Shown here: one piece after another, positions 1-11,937 of the stretch | Numbering within the stretch: position 1 is the first letter of the stretch | Layout of the letters: every line of letters starts with the position of its first letter | Assembly: GCA_037975125.1 (NCBI GenBank) | Contig: CM075855.1 | Location: 82,273,085-82,337,084, forward strand | DNA from: Latrodectus hesperus | Taxonomy: Eukaryota; Arthropoda; Arachnida; Araneae; Theridiidae | Length of the DNA stretch: 64,000 bases | Direction of reading: 5' to 3' | Notes under the pieces: generated by a model | Seen by the model: the letters and a program-made list of their open reading frames with translations, nothing else | What the model was told of the DNA's origin: nothing | Database searches by the model: none | Position numbers and translations under genes: made by a program

Positions 1-590
1 TTTTATGGTTAGTCCACAATGATCTAATCTAGTGAACAGAGCATGAAGATGTTCCAAATGCTCTTCTTTGTTTCTAGTAGCAACTAGAATGTCATCTATG
101 AAGGCATAAATACCATTTAAGCCTCTGGTAACTTCATCAATAAGCCTTTGAAATGTGCTGGATGCATTGCACAAACCAAACTGCATCCGAGTGCTCTCGA
201 AGATTCCGAAAGGTGTACAAATGGCAGTTTTATGAACATCCTCGGGAGCAATCGGAATTTGATGGAATGCTTTAACTAAATCAACGTGAGAGAATATTTT
301 GGTTCCATGAAGTTCACTAGTAAAATCTAAAATGCTTGGAACTGGATATTTGTCCTTTTTGGTTTGAGCATTAAGGGCTCTATAATCACCAACAGGACGC
401 CAATCATCACTGTTTTTCTCAGGAACCATATGTAATGGAGAAGCATAATTGCTAGTTGATGGGCGTATATGGCCTAAGTCTAGCATATGTTGAAATTCCA
501 TTTTGGCAATTTTGAGACGGTCCGGAGCTAACCGTTTTTTTTTAGCAAAAACAGGTGGACCTACAGTTTCTATATAGTGAATAACATTTT
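1..590 (-). pseudogene. Gypsy pol, reverse transcriptase N-terminal part
   Basis: Translating the complement gives a run of Ty3/Gypsy RT blocks: a [14 protein letters not shown] block (about 350-410), a [12 protein letters not shown] block (about 250-290), a QFGLCNAS block (about 165-185) and a FIDDILVAT catalytic block with its two aspartates at 91-102. This is the RNA-dependent DNA polymerase that copies element RNA into DNA in the capsid-like particle. The frame appears open across these blocks. It runs out of the window at position 1, before the thumb and RNase H. The family call is secure; activity is not claimed because the upstream frames are broken. Confidence 0.9.
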
Positions 591-1063
591 ACTTTATAGT
601 TTGGTCTGAGCAAAAGAATTTGCAAATAGGAAAATTACTTAAAATTTTATCAAAATCATTTGCAATAGTTTTAACAGAAAATATATTAGTACCATTAACA
701 ATACCATGAGAATTTAATTTAGTACGTATATCAAACAATTTACCATTTCTTAAATCAGGTTTTAAATTAAAACAATACAAAAAATCAGCACCTAATATTT
801 CTTGATTTACATTGCATATAAAAAAGTGGAGAAACAATCCTTTTTCTAAGACCTAAATCTACAGACATGAGATTTTGACCATAAACTTGTATTGGAGTAC
901 CATTTGCAGCATTAAAAATTTGCACAGGTTTCATGTTACGTACATTTTTGGTTAGCTGGGAGCAAGGAACAATCGCTGCCCGTGTCAACTAAGAACAGGA
1001 TATTAGTTCTTTTATCACGGACAAACAGGCAACGAGAGTAGGAAGACTTGGCATATGTCGCCT
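589..1063 (-). pseudogene. Gypsy pol, aspartic protease (retropepsin), frameshifted
   Basis: The complement encodes the retropepsin active site DTGSD at 972-986, preceded by hydrophobic ILFLV as is usual. The frame then hits TAA near 951 and the second half of the domain continues in another frame, ending in an ILGADFL block near 785-800, which is the C-terminal protease signature of Gypsy elements. The protease would process the Gag-Pol polyprotein. A frameshift near 950-960 breaks it in this copy. Confidence 0.8.
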
Positions 1064-1825
1064 CTAAGCAAGCCGGTTTTCGTTTCCCGGGAAAGAACAT
1101 GGTGTCTGGCATTTATTGGCTTTTTCCTTGTATTTATGGCGATACCAACAAATAGTAGAACGCGATGCACTAGGACTGGATTTCCGTGGATTGTATCTGT
1201 TGCGAGAGGTACTTCGTGACTTTCGAAGAGCTACGATTCCTCTGCGGAGGCTCTTGAGCTTAGCTTACAAGGTAGAATTAGAGGATAATTCAGCGGAATC
1301 AGTAGAAATCGATGTGCTACTGACTTGAACAGGCGTAATTTCTAAAATTCTATCTGCGACTTCAGTAGCTTTATGAGGAGTTAAAGGTAGAATAGATGGT
1401 AATATTAACTGAATGTTGTTAGGTAGTTGTTGCAAGAATAGTTCTAGAAGTAGATTTTCACTTACATTATGCGATTCTGCACGCCTTTGCATCACTCTCA
1501 AAAGTTCCGCTGGTTTCCGATCTCCTAACTGTTCACCAGCAAGCAGTCGTCTAATTTCTTGAGTGCTTGATTCATCACAACGAGAAATCAATGATTCTTT
1601 AAGATTCTTGTATGGATCTGTTTTGTCCGGATTTAAAATCACATCACGTACCAGCATCGCTGTATCGGGTGGTAAATTAGCAACACAATAGTTATATTTG
1701 GTTTTCCTTTCTGTTATTGGTTTTGGCGATGCTAGTTCAAATGTGGATTCCACCATTGTAAACCATAGTTGAGGATCTGTGGCGATAAAGTTAAGAATTT
1801 TTACGGCAGAGATAGTGCCATCCAT
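1064..1825 (-). pseudogene. Gypsy gag with C-terminal Cys motif, one internal stop
   Basis: An open frame starting with MDG at 1825 runs 186 codons to a TAA at 1265-1267, then continues in the same frame to a TAG at 1064-1066. The first part contains WFTMVESTFEL and an LPPDTAMLVRDV block that I recognise from spider-type Gypsy gag. The part after the stop is Arg/Ser-rich and ends in a CWYRHKYKEKANKC segment followed by PC, a Cys/His motif in the usual place of a nucleocapsid zinc-binding region. Gag would form the particle shell and bind RNA. One nonsense codon separates the two halves here. Confidence 0.8.
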
Positions 1826-1900
1826 CTTGAATTCAAAATCAAAAGTTTATCACGAAAAACGAAATTGTATCACAAAAGTTCAGAAGGTTGAATAATTCTA

Positions 1901-1916
1901 GTCCAAGTGTCACCAA
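1901..1916 (-). other. Primer-binding site, Gypsy element
   Basis: Directly inside the LTR, the minus strand reads TGGTGACACTTGG. Sites beginning TGGTGAC next to the 5' LTR are typical tRNA primer-binding sites in Gypsy elements. The priming tRNA was not identified. Confidence 0.65.
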
Positions 1917-2156
1917 TGAAGTGTGTCAAGGTGTAGATGAATGAATTAAATCCATTTTATAACGAAAAACTTTAATGACAAAAATATCACACGCAGACAT
2001 TTCCATGAAATAAAACGAGAAGCAAAAGCTAAAAACAAAAATGGAAACTTCCTTTTATTTAAAGTTTAAGTTATAGTGAAAGTAGTAGTAGTTTTTTTAT
2101 TTACACAAATGATCACTTTCATATGGGTAGCGCAGCGACAATGTATGATCACTACA
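1917..2156 (-). repeat. 5' LTR of the Gypsy element
   Basis: On the minus strand the block begins TGTAGTGATCATACATTG at 2156 and ends ACACTTCA at 1917, so it has the TG...CA termini of an LTR, and it abuts the primer-binding site. Length is about 240 bp. It would hold the promoter and polyadenylation signals. The second LTR is outside the window, so the boundaries rest on the termini and the primer site. Confidence 0.75.
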
Positions 2157-4218
2157 ATTGCAAAACGAATAATATGAGAGTAATAGTTTGTTCAAATTGT
2201 GACTGATTTTTTCAAAAGTAGTTTCTCTACCAATCTATCATCATCATCAGCAGCATTGTCACACCAGCCCTTTGTGGGCTTAATCATTGGGTCCTCATCA
2301 GAAGATTTTCCTATTCTGCTCTTCTTCCAGCATTTGATATCCAGTTCCTTATTTTTAGGATGGCAAAGTCCTCATCTGCACTTTCTTTCTAACTCTGGGT
2401 TTTTTAGCCAATCTATGATCAGCGAAATTAATTTAGGAAAACAAAAATGGTCGAAGAATATATATTTTAATGGTTAAACGCATGCCACAGGAATATATTA
2501 ATGAATTAAATAATATTATAATGAGATTTGTGAATAATTATCATTAAATTAATGTTTATTAATATTTATAATATGTATTTTTCAAAAACAAAATATATAA
2601 GTTCATTTTAATAGGTATATTTGAAATCAATTTAAATAGATTTAGTTTTAAGAATCGCAAGGTCAGAAAATGATGTCATGCAATTTGCTGAAACATTCTA
2701 AACTTTTTATTTAATTTCGGATCCAGCACAAATATATGAAATTGTTTTTTAAATTCAAGCTTATGATCGTATGTAATTCTTTATTTAAAAGTTTATTTAA
2801 TTTGAAAGTATAGATAATAAATAAGAAATTCGAAATATATCTTCTAAGGACTGCTTACTGAAATAAATTTTCAATTATTAAGGAATCTATAATTTTTCCT
2901 TTGATGAATATAAAATAATCTGAAATTTTAATAACTATATTGATAAACATGTAAATAACTTTGATGTTCCTTTAACATTCGAGTGCCGAAATTAAACATG
3001 GCAGAAGAAAGAAAACACATTGTGCTTGCATATAAACTTTTTATTCTTCAATTCTGGCAACTTTTTCATACTTTGTAAATAAGTTTAAAAAAACATCCCG
3101 GTATGGAATAGTACTTTACGTCATCCACTGTTAGATTTACTCCCATAATTGCAAATACATCTATATTTCCTTTTTGTAACGTTTGGTTCAATCAGCTCTT
3201 TGGTTGAAAGAGCGAACATGCATTCCATTGCAGAATATTCAAAGGAAAGGATAATTTGCATTTAATGTCAATTAATGAAACGTGTAAAAAAGCAAAACTG
3301 GGTTTCGTTTTTAACGATTTTATAAATTGACAATTTCAAAAAATCAAATTTATGTACAAATATCTTTTAGTGCCTAATGAGTAATGATAAGAAATTTCAT
3401 TTTGATTGTAAATATTAAAATTTTTTTGATTAAGTATAAAAATTGAGTAATCGTTTTGAATTGCAAGGTCATAATTATTAAAACATTTTTAATAAATTTG
3501 AAACTAAATCTTATTACTTTATTTTTTTACGAACTGGAATTGTACATATTTTCAACTTTTATCATATTTAATGTTTATGAATGTAAAATTTTGAAGAGAA
3601 CTTCCTATAAACGTTATATTGTGTAGAATAAAAATAATCTCTTATTTCTATGATGGTGTTTTTTTTTCATTTTTTATAAAAGATTCAATATTGTACATTG
3701 ATAAATAGATATAAGTTACTAGGCTAAATTTTCAAAGAAAACATCAAGAGAAATCTTGCTTATTTGCAGCTGAGTAAATTGATACATTTCAAATGAAATT
3801 GTAGTTTACTAAAAATAACAAAATAATCAACTTTAAACTACCATAAATATTAAATGATTATGGGGTAAAAATATTTTTTCCTTACAAATGTGTTCCTATT
3901 GCAGCTGCTTTCAGTTAGTAATTAGAATGCATTATTCAATTTTTAATTTGTAATTATTTACACTATGCGTGATTTTTCTTTAAATATCTAATTTTTCATA
4001 AAAAGTTTTAAATTAATTAACTTCAGATTTTGTTCCTTTAAAATTCATTTTGAAAATATAAAGTAAATGAAAAGTTAGCTATAATATTGTAAACTGAGTT
4101 TTTGTCTTAGGCAATGTGAAAAAAAAAAACCCGTAATACTTGGCTTAAATTGATGAGTCATAAGAAACTGCGCCAAGCTGTTTCCATGTGTGTTAACTGA
4201 AACATGAGGCTAATTAAC
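2157..4218. other. AT-rich non-coding stretch
   Basis: No supportable gene. The DNA is strongly AT-rich with many stops in all frames. The only denser segment is 2225-2400 (separate entry). Confidence 0.6.
2225..2400 (-). repeat. Possible 3' end of a dispersed arthropod repeat
   Basis: This segment is richer in GC than its flanks and starts on the plus strand with a CATCATCATCAGCAGC run followed by CACACCAGCCCTTTGTGG. Similar triplet-repeat plus 'CCCTTTGTGGGCTT' ends are familiar from dispersed repeats in arthropod genomes, possibly tails of non-LTR elements. The 92-codon plus-strand frame across it has no known domain and I do not call it a gene. Confidence 0.3.
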
Positions 4219-4270
4219 TTTTCCTTAAAATTCCTTTTAAGGAAAATGTTAATTTTCCTTAAAAGGAAAA
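4219..4270. repeat. Two nested small palindromes
   Basis: TTTTCCTTAA at 4219 pairs with TTAAGGAAAA ending at 4246, and TTTTCCTTAAAAGGAAAA at 4253-4270 is a palindrome using the same unit. Function unknown; AT-rich DNA throws up such structures. Confidence 0.6.
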
Positions 4271-4352
4271 ATAAAAAAATTTAAAAAAAATCGAATTAAG
4301 CAAATTTAAAAAAAAAAATAACTTTAAAAAAATCGAATTAAGCAAAATAAAT

Positions 4353-4411
4353 GCATATTTGGCATTCATTTTGCTTAAACTAAAATTTAAGAAAAAGAAT
4401 GCCAAATATGC
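4353..4411. repeat. 15-bp perfect inverted repeat with 29-nt loop
   Basis: GCATATTTGGCATTC at 4353-4367 is the exact reverse complement of 4397-4411. Just before it the 15-nt unit AAATCGAATTAAGCA occurs twice (near 4288 and 4329). The structure could be a remnant of a MITE-like element or a chance hairpin. Confidence 0.7.
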
Positions 4412-6848
4412 TTAGCATTTTTAGACACTAAATACATGAACTACATCAAGTACTTGGACTAAGTAAAATAAAATGAAAGGAAATGTTTATTTAAATTTAT
4501 GATATTCACAAAATAATATATTTTTATACAGAGGCTTTTATTATTTGAATTCTAGCACCAAAATTTCATTTTTCTGACTAGAAAAATTTTTTAAAAGTGT
4601 TCACCACATTGCTAAAAATAATCACAATTGAGATGAAAAATATGTTTGGTATGCTTATAAAACAAACGATGATGTTAAGATTAATGGAAATAACAAAAGT
4701 TCAAAGTTAATTGTAATATATTTTAAAAGTAACAAATTTTTGTATAGGTTACTTTCTTTTGCTAACTTTTGATGCAACAGTTTGTGATTTCGAATTCCGC
4801 TATGTGTTTTACAAGTATAATAATAATGATTATGTGCAGAAGTTCTTACTGTTATGGAAAAATTTTCACTCTTTGCAAAATAGGAAGGTTAAACAAAGGA
4901 AAAAAATTTACTTCAAAAATGGACTTCACAAAGGCAGAAGCATAACATAGACCAGTGACGATTATAGGAATCAAAAGCATGAAATCTAAAATGTCAACGT
5001 TATCATTTTTGTTTTCTGCAAAGCTTGTTTCTTTATGGAATATAATTTCCAAACAACTTATTTGCCTATTACTGAAAATATATCTATTCAGATGCAGCAA
5101 ATGATGTAAAATATAAATTAACATATAGACTAAAGGTGCTGGAATATTTTTTTATATCAAAGAGAGAGAATGTCCGTACACACACAATACCAGCAATATA
5201 CTATAACCATAATATCACTCTGAAACAATTTTCTTCAGCAGTAACCAAAACCGAGTTATTTAATAAAAATAATGTTCATTTTATATTATAGTTCTCGAAA
5301 TCTCGAGAAAAATAATCTGATAAAGGATTCAGTAATAATGTTAATAATTGTTATAAATATTTTATTTTAAAAATATTGATAAATTTTTTTCTGCATGACC
5401 CATGACTATTGCGAAAGAAATATAATTTTTAAAGACGTAATCCTTAAAAATCAATATCCTTATATTAAAAGCAGTTTTTAGTTACTGTTAAATCAGAGTA
5501 ATAATGAATTCTCTAAATTTTAAAAAGAAACAAACCTGTTGCAGTTTGTGTATAAAATTACGTCGAAACACTTCAGCGAGGAAAAGTATTATTAAATTAA
5601 AAATTTCAGTTTAAAGTTATTCTATATTTCATTCATCATATTTAAAATATAAAAATTATCAGTAAGTAACAACTATATATTACCTTTATTGATTTTTACA
5701 TGCATGCATTTTCCTACTTGTATATGGAAACATTAATTAATAATCTAATATTTATGGAAATGTACAGCGCAAATGACGTTTTTTAAGTTATTTTTTATCG
5801 TTGGTTATTTATCAGAATTTAATGCCCAAACTAACTTTTTTTATCTATGCAAGTATTCTGTATAAATGATTTAAGGATCTTATTATTGGGGTTGGTAAAG
5901 AAATGACCAATGTGTTATTTTTTTGTGATAACATGTTACACTAGATGCAAAAGTAAACTCGAACTAATACCAATACTGATTATAATTTTTCCGAATTTCT
6001 TTTTATGGATCTTCCTTATATTTTAAAGTTTCTTTGTCGTTTAAAGAAACTTTTTGTAGCAGATTCATTATATTAGAATCATTTTTCATGGCATTGGGAA
6101 TTTGATAATGAATTTTAGCTTACAATGGCTATAAAGTAGTTGAAGACACCTAATTCAGAAATGAAATCCCTCAAAGCGTTTTGTAACCCTAATGGATGCT
6201 TTTGACATTCTACTTTCACTTATACTTTGTAAGAAATTTCTAGTTTATTTTTTAGTAAAGAAATTAATTAGTAAAGAAATTTTAGTTATGCTGGATAGAT
6301 GTTTTTGCAAATAACATTCTTAATTTATTCAGTAGGGACTCTTAACAAAGCACAAGCCTCTGAAAGCTTAATAATATCGATTTTCTTACGTTGTACTTCG
6401 TTGTATTGAGCTTTAAATAAAGAATCTTTCGTCATTTTACCATGAAAAAAATGCAAATGAAAATTAATATAGTTGAAGTTGATTTTAATGTTAAATACGA
6501 GAGTGAATTTTAATACATTGAATAAGTCTGTGATAAATGATTTGAGGCCATCTGTTTTTCTAGATAATCCGTTTGCATATGTATATCGAAGTGTACCTTT
6601 TTGAACGTTTTTTTTTCTGATGTGTTGCTCACAAACAAAGAAATCTTTCACTGAGAAACACGAACTACGCTTTATACTCAATGATCAAGAATAGCTGGTG
6701 GAATTACTGTCTCTAAAATGTTGTTTACGAAGAACAAGAATCTCGATAGATTCTATTGAATACTCAATCAATTCTGTATATTGAAGTAAGAGTTACACAC
6801 ATTTATGTAACCTGAAACTTGGTAACCAAAGTAATATATATTTGTGGT

Positions 6849-6850
<2 letters not shown>
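4412..6850. other. AT-rich non-coding stretch
   Basis: No supportable gene. A 118-codon minus-strand frame at 6325-6681 is the longest open run; it shows no recognisable domain and has low-complexity AT-rich codon use, so it is not called as a gene. Confidence 0.55.

Positions 6851-6935
<85 letters not shown>
6851..6935. repeat. (TA)n microsatellite
   Basis: About 42 uninterrupted TA dinucleotides. One of four long TA tracts in the window. Confidence 0.98.
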
Positions 6936-6937
<2 letters not shown>

Positions 6938-7149
6938 TTTCTTAACGATCTTTTCTTTCACACTAATATTCATAAGGTTTCAGAGAATGCCAGTCTTCTA
7001 AATGATTCCATAAGCTAATGTCATATCAGTAGTTAGTGGCTTAAACGAGAGGCCATTTTCCTTAGTAGATATTATAATTTTTTCCAGATTCTGAATGTAT
7101 AGCTCCAGTGTCTACACTTCTGCTTGCCGGTTAAAATTGAATCATCAAG
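6936..7149. other. Flank between TA tract and coding relic
   Basis: No feature recognised beyond weak open frames that continue into the relic at 7150-7760. Confidence 0.4.
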
Positions 7150-7760
7150 GACACCATTTAAGGTTCTTTCCATTGCAAAACTGTAAAATCTCAAATGATT
7201 GAGATTTGAAGGTAGGAACCTAACGTTTGGATTGTACATAGGACATCAGGACTTAATAATATCAGGGGCTACACAAGCCATAACAAATAAGAACTCTAGT
7301 TTTAGTTGCTTAGGTGTGCAAACTTCTTGCAAGAAATTGTTCATATCTGTCCTCCTATTGTGATTTGGGTCTTCAAGCATTAAGATAATTCTTAATATCT
7401 GGATCAGTTCTATTGGAAAAATATTGCTTATAAATATTCACCCCATTTCCCTGCATTTCTTTTTTTATATCTACGCAGATTATCATATATTTCTTGTTTA
7501 TCTATCAAATCATCCGAAGGGTCCCATTGACACCAAACATCAGCAAAATGTGCCCTTGTTTTTAGAGGCAGTCGTTCTTTTACTTGGTTTAAACATATTA
7601 AGAGTGTTTCAGATTCTCAAAATCTTGAACATTTGATTGTGCTAACTATGCATTAAAATAACTTCTGAGCTTGAAGTGATAATCTTGCCACATTTTATCA
7701 TGTGACTTTCTGCGAGTAGCCTCTGTATGTTTGATGATGTTACAGATTCAATGGTACCAA
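7150..7760 (-). pseudogene. Unidentified degraded coding relic
   Basis: The minus strand gives short protein-like pieces in shifting frames: TEATRRKSHDKMWQDYHFKL (near 7680-7740), RAHFADVWCQWDPSDDLID (near 7495-7555) and NNFLQEVCTPKQLKLEFLF (near 7285-7345). They lie in order and are broken by several stops, as in a decayed gene or transposon protein. I do not recognise the family. The pieces are too protein-like in composition for this AT-rich setting to be dismissed, but no function is claimed. Confidence 0.35.
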
Positions 7761-9517
7761 AGAAACTTTGACACAAACAGATGTTATTAAAAACTACATT
7801 AACTGATAAACGCCAAGAAAATTTCTCTGATGACTTGAGTTTCGATTATTAACTTATCTTTAAATTTTGACAAAGAAATTCCCTGCTCTAAGAAATCCCA
7901 CTTCAGCACATTTCGAATGGGATTAAAATGTAACCGATAGATAAAAAGTTTTGTTTGATTATATAGCTGAGAACATAAGGAATAATAAGGAAAAAATATT
8001 TATCAGATATCAAACAAAAAAAGGACCCAGAAAGAAACAAATGAATGCCTAATAAAGTTGACGTACTTTAACAGGAAAAAGTTAGCGGAATGCAGACGAA
8101 CATAAAAACTGTAAAACTACGTATCTAAAAATAAAGAAAAATTCTTTGCATTATTTTTGATCAATGAAATGTAAGAAATGTTTTTAGATTTCTTTTTATT
8201 GCATCAAAAAATTAATTAATACTAAATTAATTAAAGTTTATTTATTGCATTTTCTAAAAAAATTTCGAATATTCAACAAAAATATAACTTATATATTGCA
8301 AAGAAAGCGTAAATTAAAAATATATACCAATAAATATATGCAATTATGAAGAATTTCCTTTTCTTTTTGAGATTTTGCAGAAACAAAACTGAGAAAAATT
8401 TCATTAGAAGCCAGTCTTTGATACACATGAATATTTTCTGGAGAACGTTTTCGGAAAGATAATTCTTCTTCAGTGTGTGTCTTTTCGGTATTCATAGCGT
8501 GCCAGAGCTCTTTGATGAAAACATCATGATAAACGTAAGGTGAGACATTTGTTATGTTGGGTATTTTTATCTATTCACATACAGTGATTAAGTCTTCCCA
8601 AATTTGAAGCTTTCATCATTTAAATATTCGGAACATTCTCTTGCGCATCCTCTAATCCACGATGGTAACTCTAATCATATTCCTAGATATCTGGCTACGT
8701 TCTCTCATAACAAAACAGACAAATATGTCAAACGTTACGACATTTCACGCTTTTTTATTTTACAACCCTTGTAAAATATTTAGTTTCGTAAATACGTTTT
8801 GATTACTTGCATTGAATCTTGTGTGTGTAATTCTCACAATTTAGGAATATTTATAATTTCATTACTTTTTGAAAGTTTGGCTTTTATTTAGTTTATCAAA
8901 ATGTTAGAAACTTAATATGTTACTGAAATAAATGTTATCATCACACGCAAACTTTGTTTCAAGCTAAAACTTCAACAAACTTCATTTGCTAATCATTTTA
9001 CAACATCTTTTTTAAGGTATCAAGAATGATAAAATAATTGCTGATAGAAGTTTTACTGATTAGAAAATGAAATGTCTTATACATGTTTGCCACGAAATGA
9101 ATAAAAATTATTAGAAGGTAAATGTAATTCTCATATTTGCTTGATTTCTAGGTAATTGTAAAATAACCAAGACTTAATACTTATTGAAATAATTTTTGCG
9201 TACAACTTAATTTCATTTAATGTTTACAGCTCTTGTTATCAAAAGAATACCAAGATTATTGTTAAGTTACTATTTCAAAATTTCAAACTTCTATATCTCC
9301 ATCGCTTTTTAAAATATCATCAAATAGTTTTCTTTTTGAAATAAGAATTGTACAAAATATTCTACTAGATGACATATCTCAAATGCTCATTCTAATTAAC
9401 CATAAAATCTTCTATTTGAGATAACTTCTTTCGTTTCTTTCATTCTTTTTGATATCATAATACCAATTTATTACAATTCTCACTGATATCAAATATCCAT
9501 GACATCATGTATTGATT
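7761..9517. other. AT-rich stretch holding one exon-like frame
   Basis: Apart from the minus-strand frame at 8289-8570 (separate entry) I see no gene, repeat or RNA here. Confidence 0.5.
8289..8570 (-). other. Candidate coding exon of unknown gene
   Basis: A minus-strand frame open from 8570 to the stop at 8289 has a central segment with balanced, protein-like composition: KELWHAMNTEKTHTEEELSF followed by RKRSPENIHVYQRLASNE (about 8390-8530). The ends of the frame look like AT-rich intronic translation, so if real the exon is shorter than the frame. No strong splice sites were identified and no family was recognised. It could equally be an old retrotransposed or transposon-derived piece. Confidence 0.3.
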
Positions 9518-9618
9518 CATTTACGTCATATCATATGGAGACGGCATTGTAAATCCAACTTATCAATGAATGTGTCGCTTGCGTTAAAATCATATTTTTC
9601 GAGTGGTGGAAAACAAGG
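9518..9618 (+). repeat. Diverged direct repeat, copy 1
   Basis: Begins CATTTACGTCATATCATATG, followed by GAGAC, and ends AAAACAAGG. It aligns over about 100 bp with 11837-11937 (CATCTACGTCACATCATATT, followed by GAGAC). The two copies are about 2.3 kb apart in the same orientation. Identity of the element is unknown. Confidence 0.55.
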
Positions 9619-10449
9619 TGAAGTTCACCATCGAATATCTGAGTGTCAACTGCCATTAGAAGAAATCCATTCATAGTTTTTACCAGTAATAAGGAAGTAT
9701 GAATAATATTTTTTTCCGTTTGTAAAAGTTTTCAAAATCATTAAAATTTTACTTGTTGTTCTAATAATAAGTTTTCAAATCTTTAGCGATATTGCTTGCT
9801 AAATTGACTTCTTTAAGCAAAATATTTTATGTCTTATTATGCATACAGCTGCTTAACTGCTATTGATAAATTATATTAAAGCTATTATTACTTAAGAGAT
9901 AATTTTATATTGAATAAAAATTTTTTATGCTATTAAAGAAGTTTTTGTTCTATTAGTAAGATATATTGAATGTAAATACATATATATATTAAGTAAGGTA
10001 TATGAAAAAAAGAAATATAGAATTTAAGAAGCAATAAAAGTTTTAAACATTTCAACCATAAAGTGATTTTTTCTTTCATTCCACTTGAGATCACAACTAT
10101 ACCACACTATATTACAATTCTCATTGTAATAAAGTGGTGTAAAATATACTCATTCTCATTGTAATAAAGTAACATAAAATGTATATCTATGACATCAGAC
10201 AATGCATTCACTTCCAAAAATTAGCCACGAAGATGTAAAATGCAAAAAATCAACAAATACTGCTTTTATTGACAGAAAATTTGGCAGGAAAGTAGCGTAT
10301 ATATTTATGTATAAAATGAAATAAATAATTATATACAGAAATGAAAACAATATTAAATTTTTGTAAGTTATGATATAATGACATACTGGAGATTTAAACA
10401 GAATTATGAATAAAGTGAAAATAAACAGCATAAAATGAAAAAAAGGACA
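9619..10449. other. AT-rich non-coding stretch
   Basis: Contains two spaced copies of a TTCTCATTGTAATAAAGT unit (near 10117 and 10150) and a 78-codon AT-rich minus-strand frame without domain features. No gene called. Confidence 0.5.
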
Positions 10450-11464
10450 TTAATAGAATATGTGATACCCCCTCATCTTTATACAAAGTTCATACCTTGT
10501 GACCATGCTGTCAATTAGGTGGTCAAACCGCAGAATTAAGCAATAGCCATTCTTCGTGTAGAGCAGTTTGCAGCTCAATAAGAGTGGCTGGAGGTGGGAA
10601 ACGTGAAGATACAACACGGCCGAGAGCATCCCAAAGATTTTAAAAGGGATTAAGGTCGGGTGAATATACTGGCCACGCCATACGCGCAATCCTTTCACCC
10701 GTCAGGTAGTCATAGACGATGTCAGCTCTATAGGGACGTGCGTTATAATCCATTAAAACAAAAGTAGAGCCAGCTACTGCAGCGTAAAATCTCACAATGG
10801 GTTTTAGGACTTAATCTCGACACCTGACAGTCGTCACAGAACCCCCTTTAAAGAAGTGCAGGTCATTGTGGTATCCTAATGAAATTCCTGCCCACACCAT
10901 AATGATTTCGCCTCAGAATGCGTGATATTCGCTGATGTTTTGGGGCTGATTTGATGTTCCTTGTTCAAGCCATATCCTTATACGCTTGTCATCTGGCTCC
11001 AGAGCAAATCTTGACTCATCAATAAACATGACATTGCCCCAGTCAGACACAGTCCAATTGACATGTTCACGGCATCACTTTAATCGTGCCCCTCTTGATT
11101 GGACGTATAGACAAACACAAACTCGAGGTACCCGGGAGTACAGTCCACACTCATGTGTAATCTTCGGCGTACAGTAGCTGCAGATATCACCTTACCAATG
11201 GACGATGTAACCATAAATTGTCACACGTGTGGAAGTCGCTCTGTAATTCTGGTTGGCTAAAATCGCAATATATCGATCTTCCGCGGGGTTTGTAACCATT
11301 GGGTGACCAACTACGGGCATTCGGGAAACTGTCTGTGGGTTTTAGAATTGTTTCCATAAACGTGAAGTTACAGAATAATGAACGCCGAAGAAAAGAGCAA
11401 CATCTGAGATCTACTGCCCATCGTTAATGCGCCCCACTGCACGCCAGTTCCCAAAATCTTCCAT
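10450..11464 (-). pseudogene. Tc1/mariner-superfamily transposase, dead copy
   Basis: The minus strand encodes a nearly full-length Tc1 transposase (about 338 codons, normal for Tc1) from MEDFGNWRAVGRINDGQ at 11464 through SRLWKQF, TPAEDR-like and VNWTVSDWGNVMFIDESRF blocks to ARMAWPVYSPDLNPF near 10650. The family cuts and pastes DNA at TA sites using a DD34E triad. The first Asp (near 11018) is kept. The second is Tyr here (MDYNA, codon 10745-10747), and the Glu after NP-hydrophobic is a stop (10640-10642); the spacing between these two sites is 34 residues. Further frameshifts and stops occur. I could not find terminal inverted repeats. Confidence 0.88.
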
Positions 11465-11727
11465 TCGTCTTCTGGAAGTCACAGAAACACGTATATCTTG
11501 AAAAAAATTGTAAGAAAGTTGTAAGCACCTTCTATCAGCACTTACAATCAACTTCTGTAGCCCTTCATATAGCTGGTATCTTATAAGACTATTCTTTTTG
11601 CTTATTTCTTGACAGGAAAGCGCTATTGGCTTATACCTAACATATTTGCATTCTTCCATCTACCTCTGGAGTGGTTTGCATCCTTTTCAATTCTGATTGG
11701 CTTCCGGAAATTAGCATTTTCCTCTCC

Positions 11728-11820
11728 GTGCTTAACTTTTGGTTTGGTTTGTTTGTCGCTCAACGGTCATTTTTTGCACTCGAGGGCTAATTAGACCGGG
11801 ACCTGCGGTGCTTAGCTTTT
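11728..11820 (-). other. Target-site duplications around the truncated SINE
   Basis: GTGCTTAACTTTT (11728-11740) and GTGCTTAGCTTTT (11808-11820) are direct repeats of 13 bp with one mismatch that exactly bracket 11741-11807. Confidence 0.65.
11741..11807 (-). mobile_element. 5'-truncated SINE (same family as 22079-22260)
   Basis: The minus strand reads a 67-bp block containing GGTCCCGGTCTAATTAGCCC and GACCGTTGAGCGACAAAC, matching the 3' portion of the complete SINE at 22079-22260. The tRNA-like head is absent. Flanking 13-bp direct repeats show that this is an insertion truncated at its 5' end, as LINE-driven retroposition produces, and not a deletion remnant. Confidence 0.75.
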
Positions 11821-11836
11821 GGAAGTGAGTGTATTT

Positions 11837-11937
11837 CATCTACGTCACATCATATTGAGACAGCGATTAAATACAACTTATGGAAGAGGTTACTGCCTGC
11901 CTTCAAATTGCATTCTTCGAGCGGCTGCAACCAAGGC
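11837..11937 (+). repeat. Diverged direct repeat, copy 2
   Basis: About 100 bp aligning with 9518-9618; shared blocks include GAGAC-GCATT-like, AACTTAT and TTCTTCGAGCGG versus TTTTTCGAGTGG. It begins immediately after the truncated SINE and its duplication. Confidence 0.55.

Larger units (their letters stand above)
1..2156 (-). mobile_element. Ty3/Gypsy LTR retrotransposon, 5' half, cut by window start
   Basis: Read on the minus strand the order is 5' LTR, primer-binding site, gag, protease, reverse transcriptase, with the rest of pol lying before position 1. Each coding part is recognisable, but gag and protease carry stops and a frame change, so this copy is a pseudogene. The order LTR-gag-PR-RT fits the usual Ty3/Gypsy layout, unlike the element at 14662-20143. 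Only one LTR lies in the window, so target-site duplication and LTR divergence cannot be read here. Confidence 0.9.
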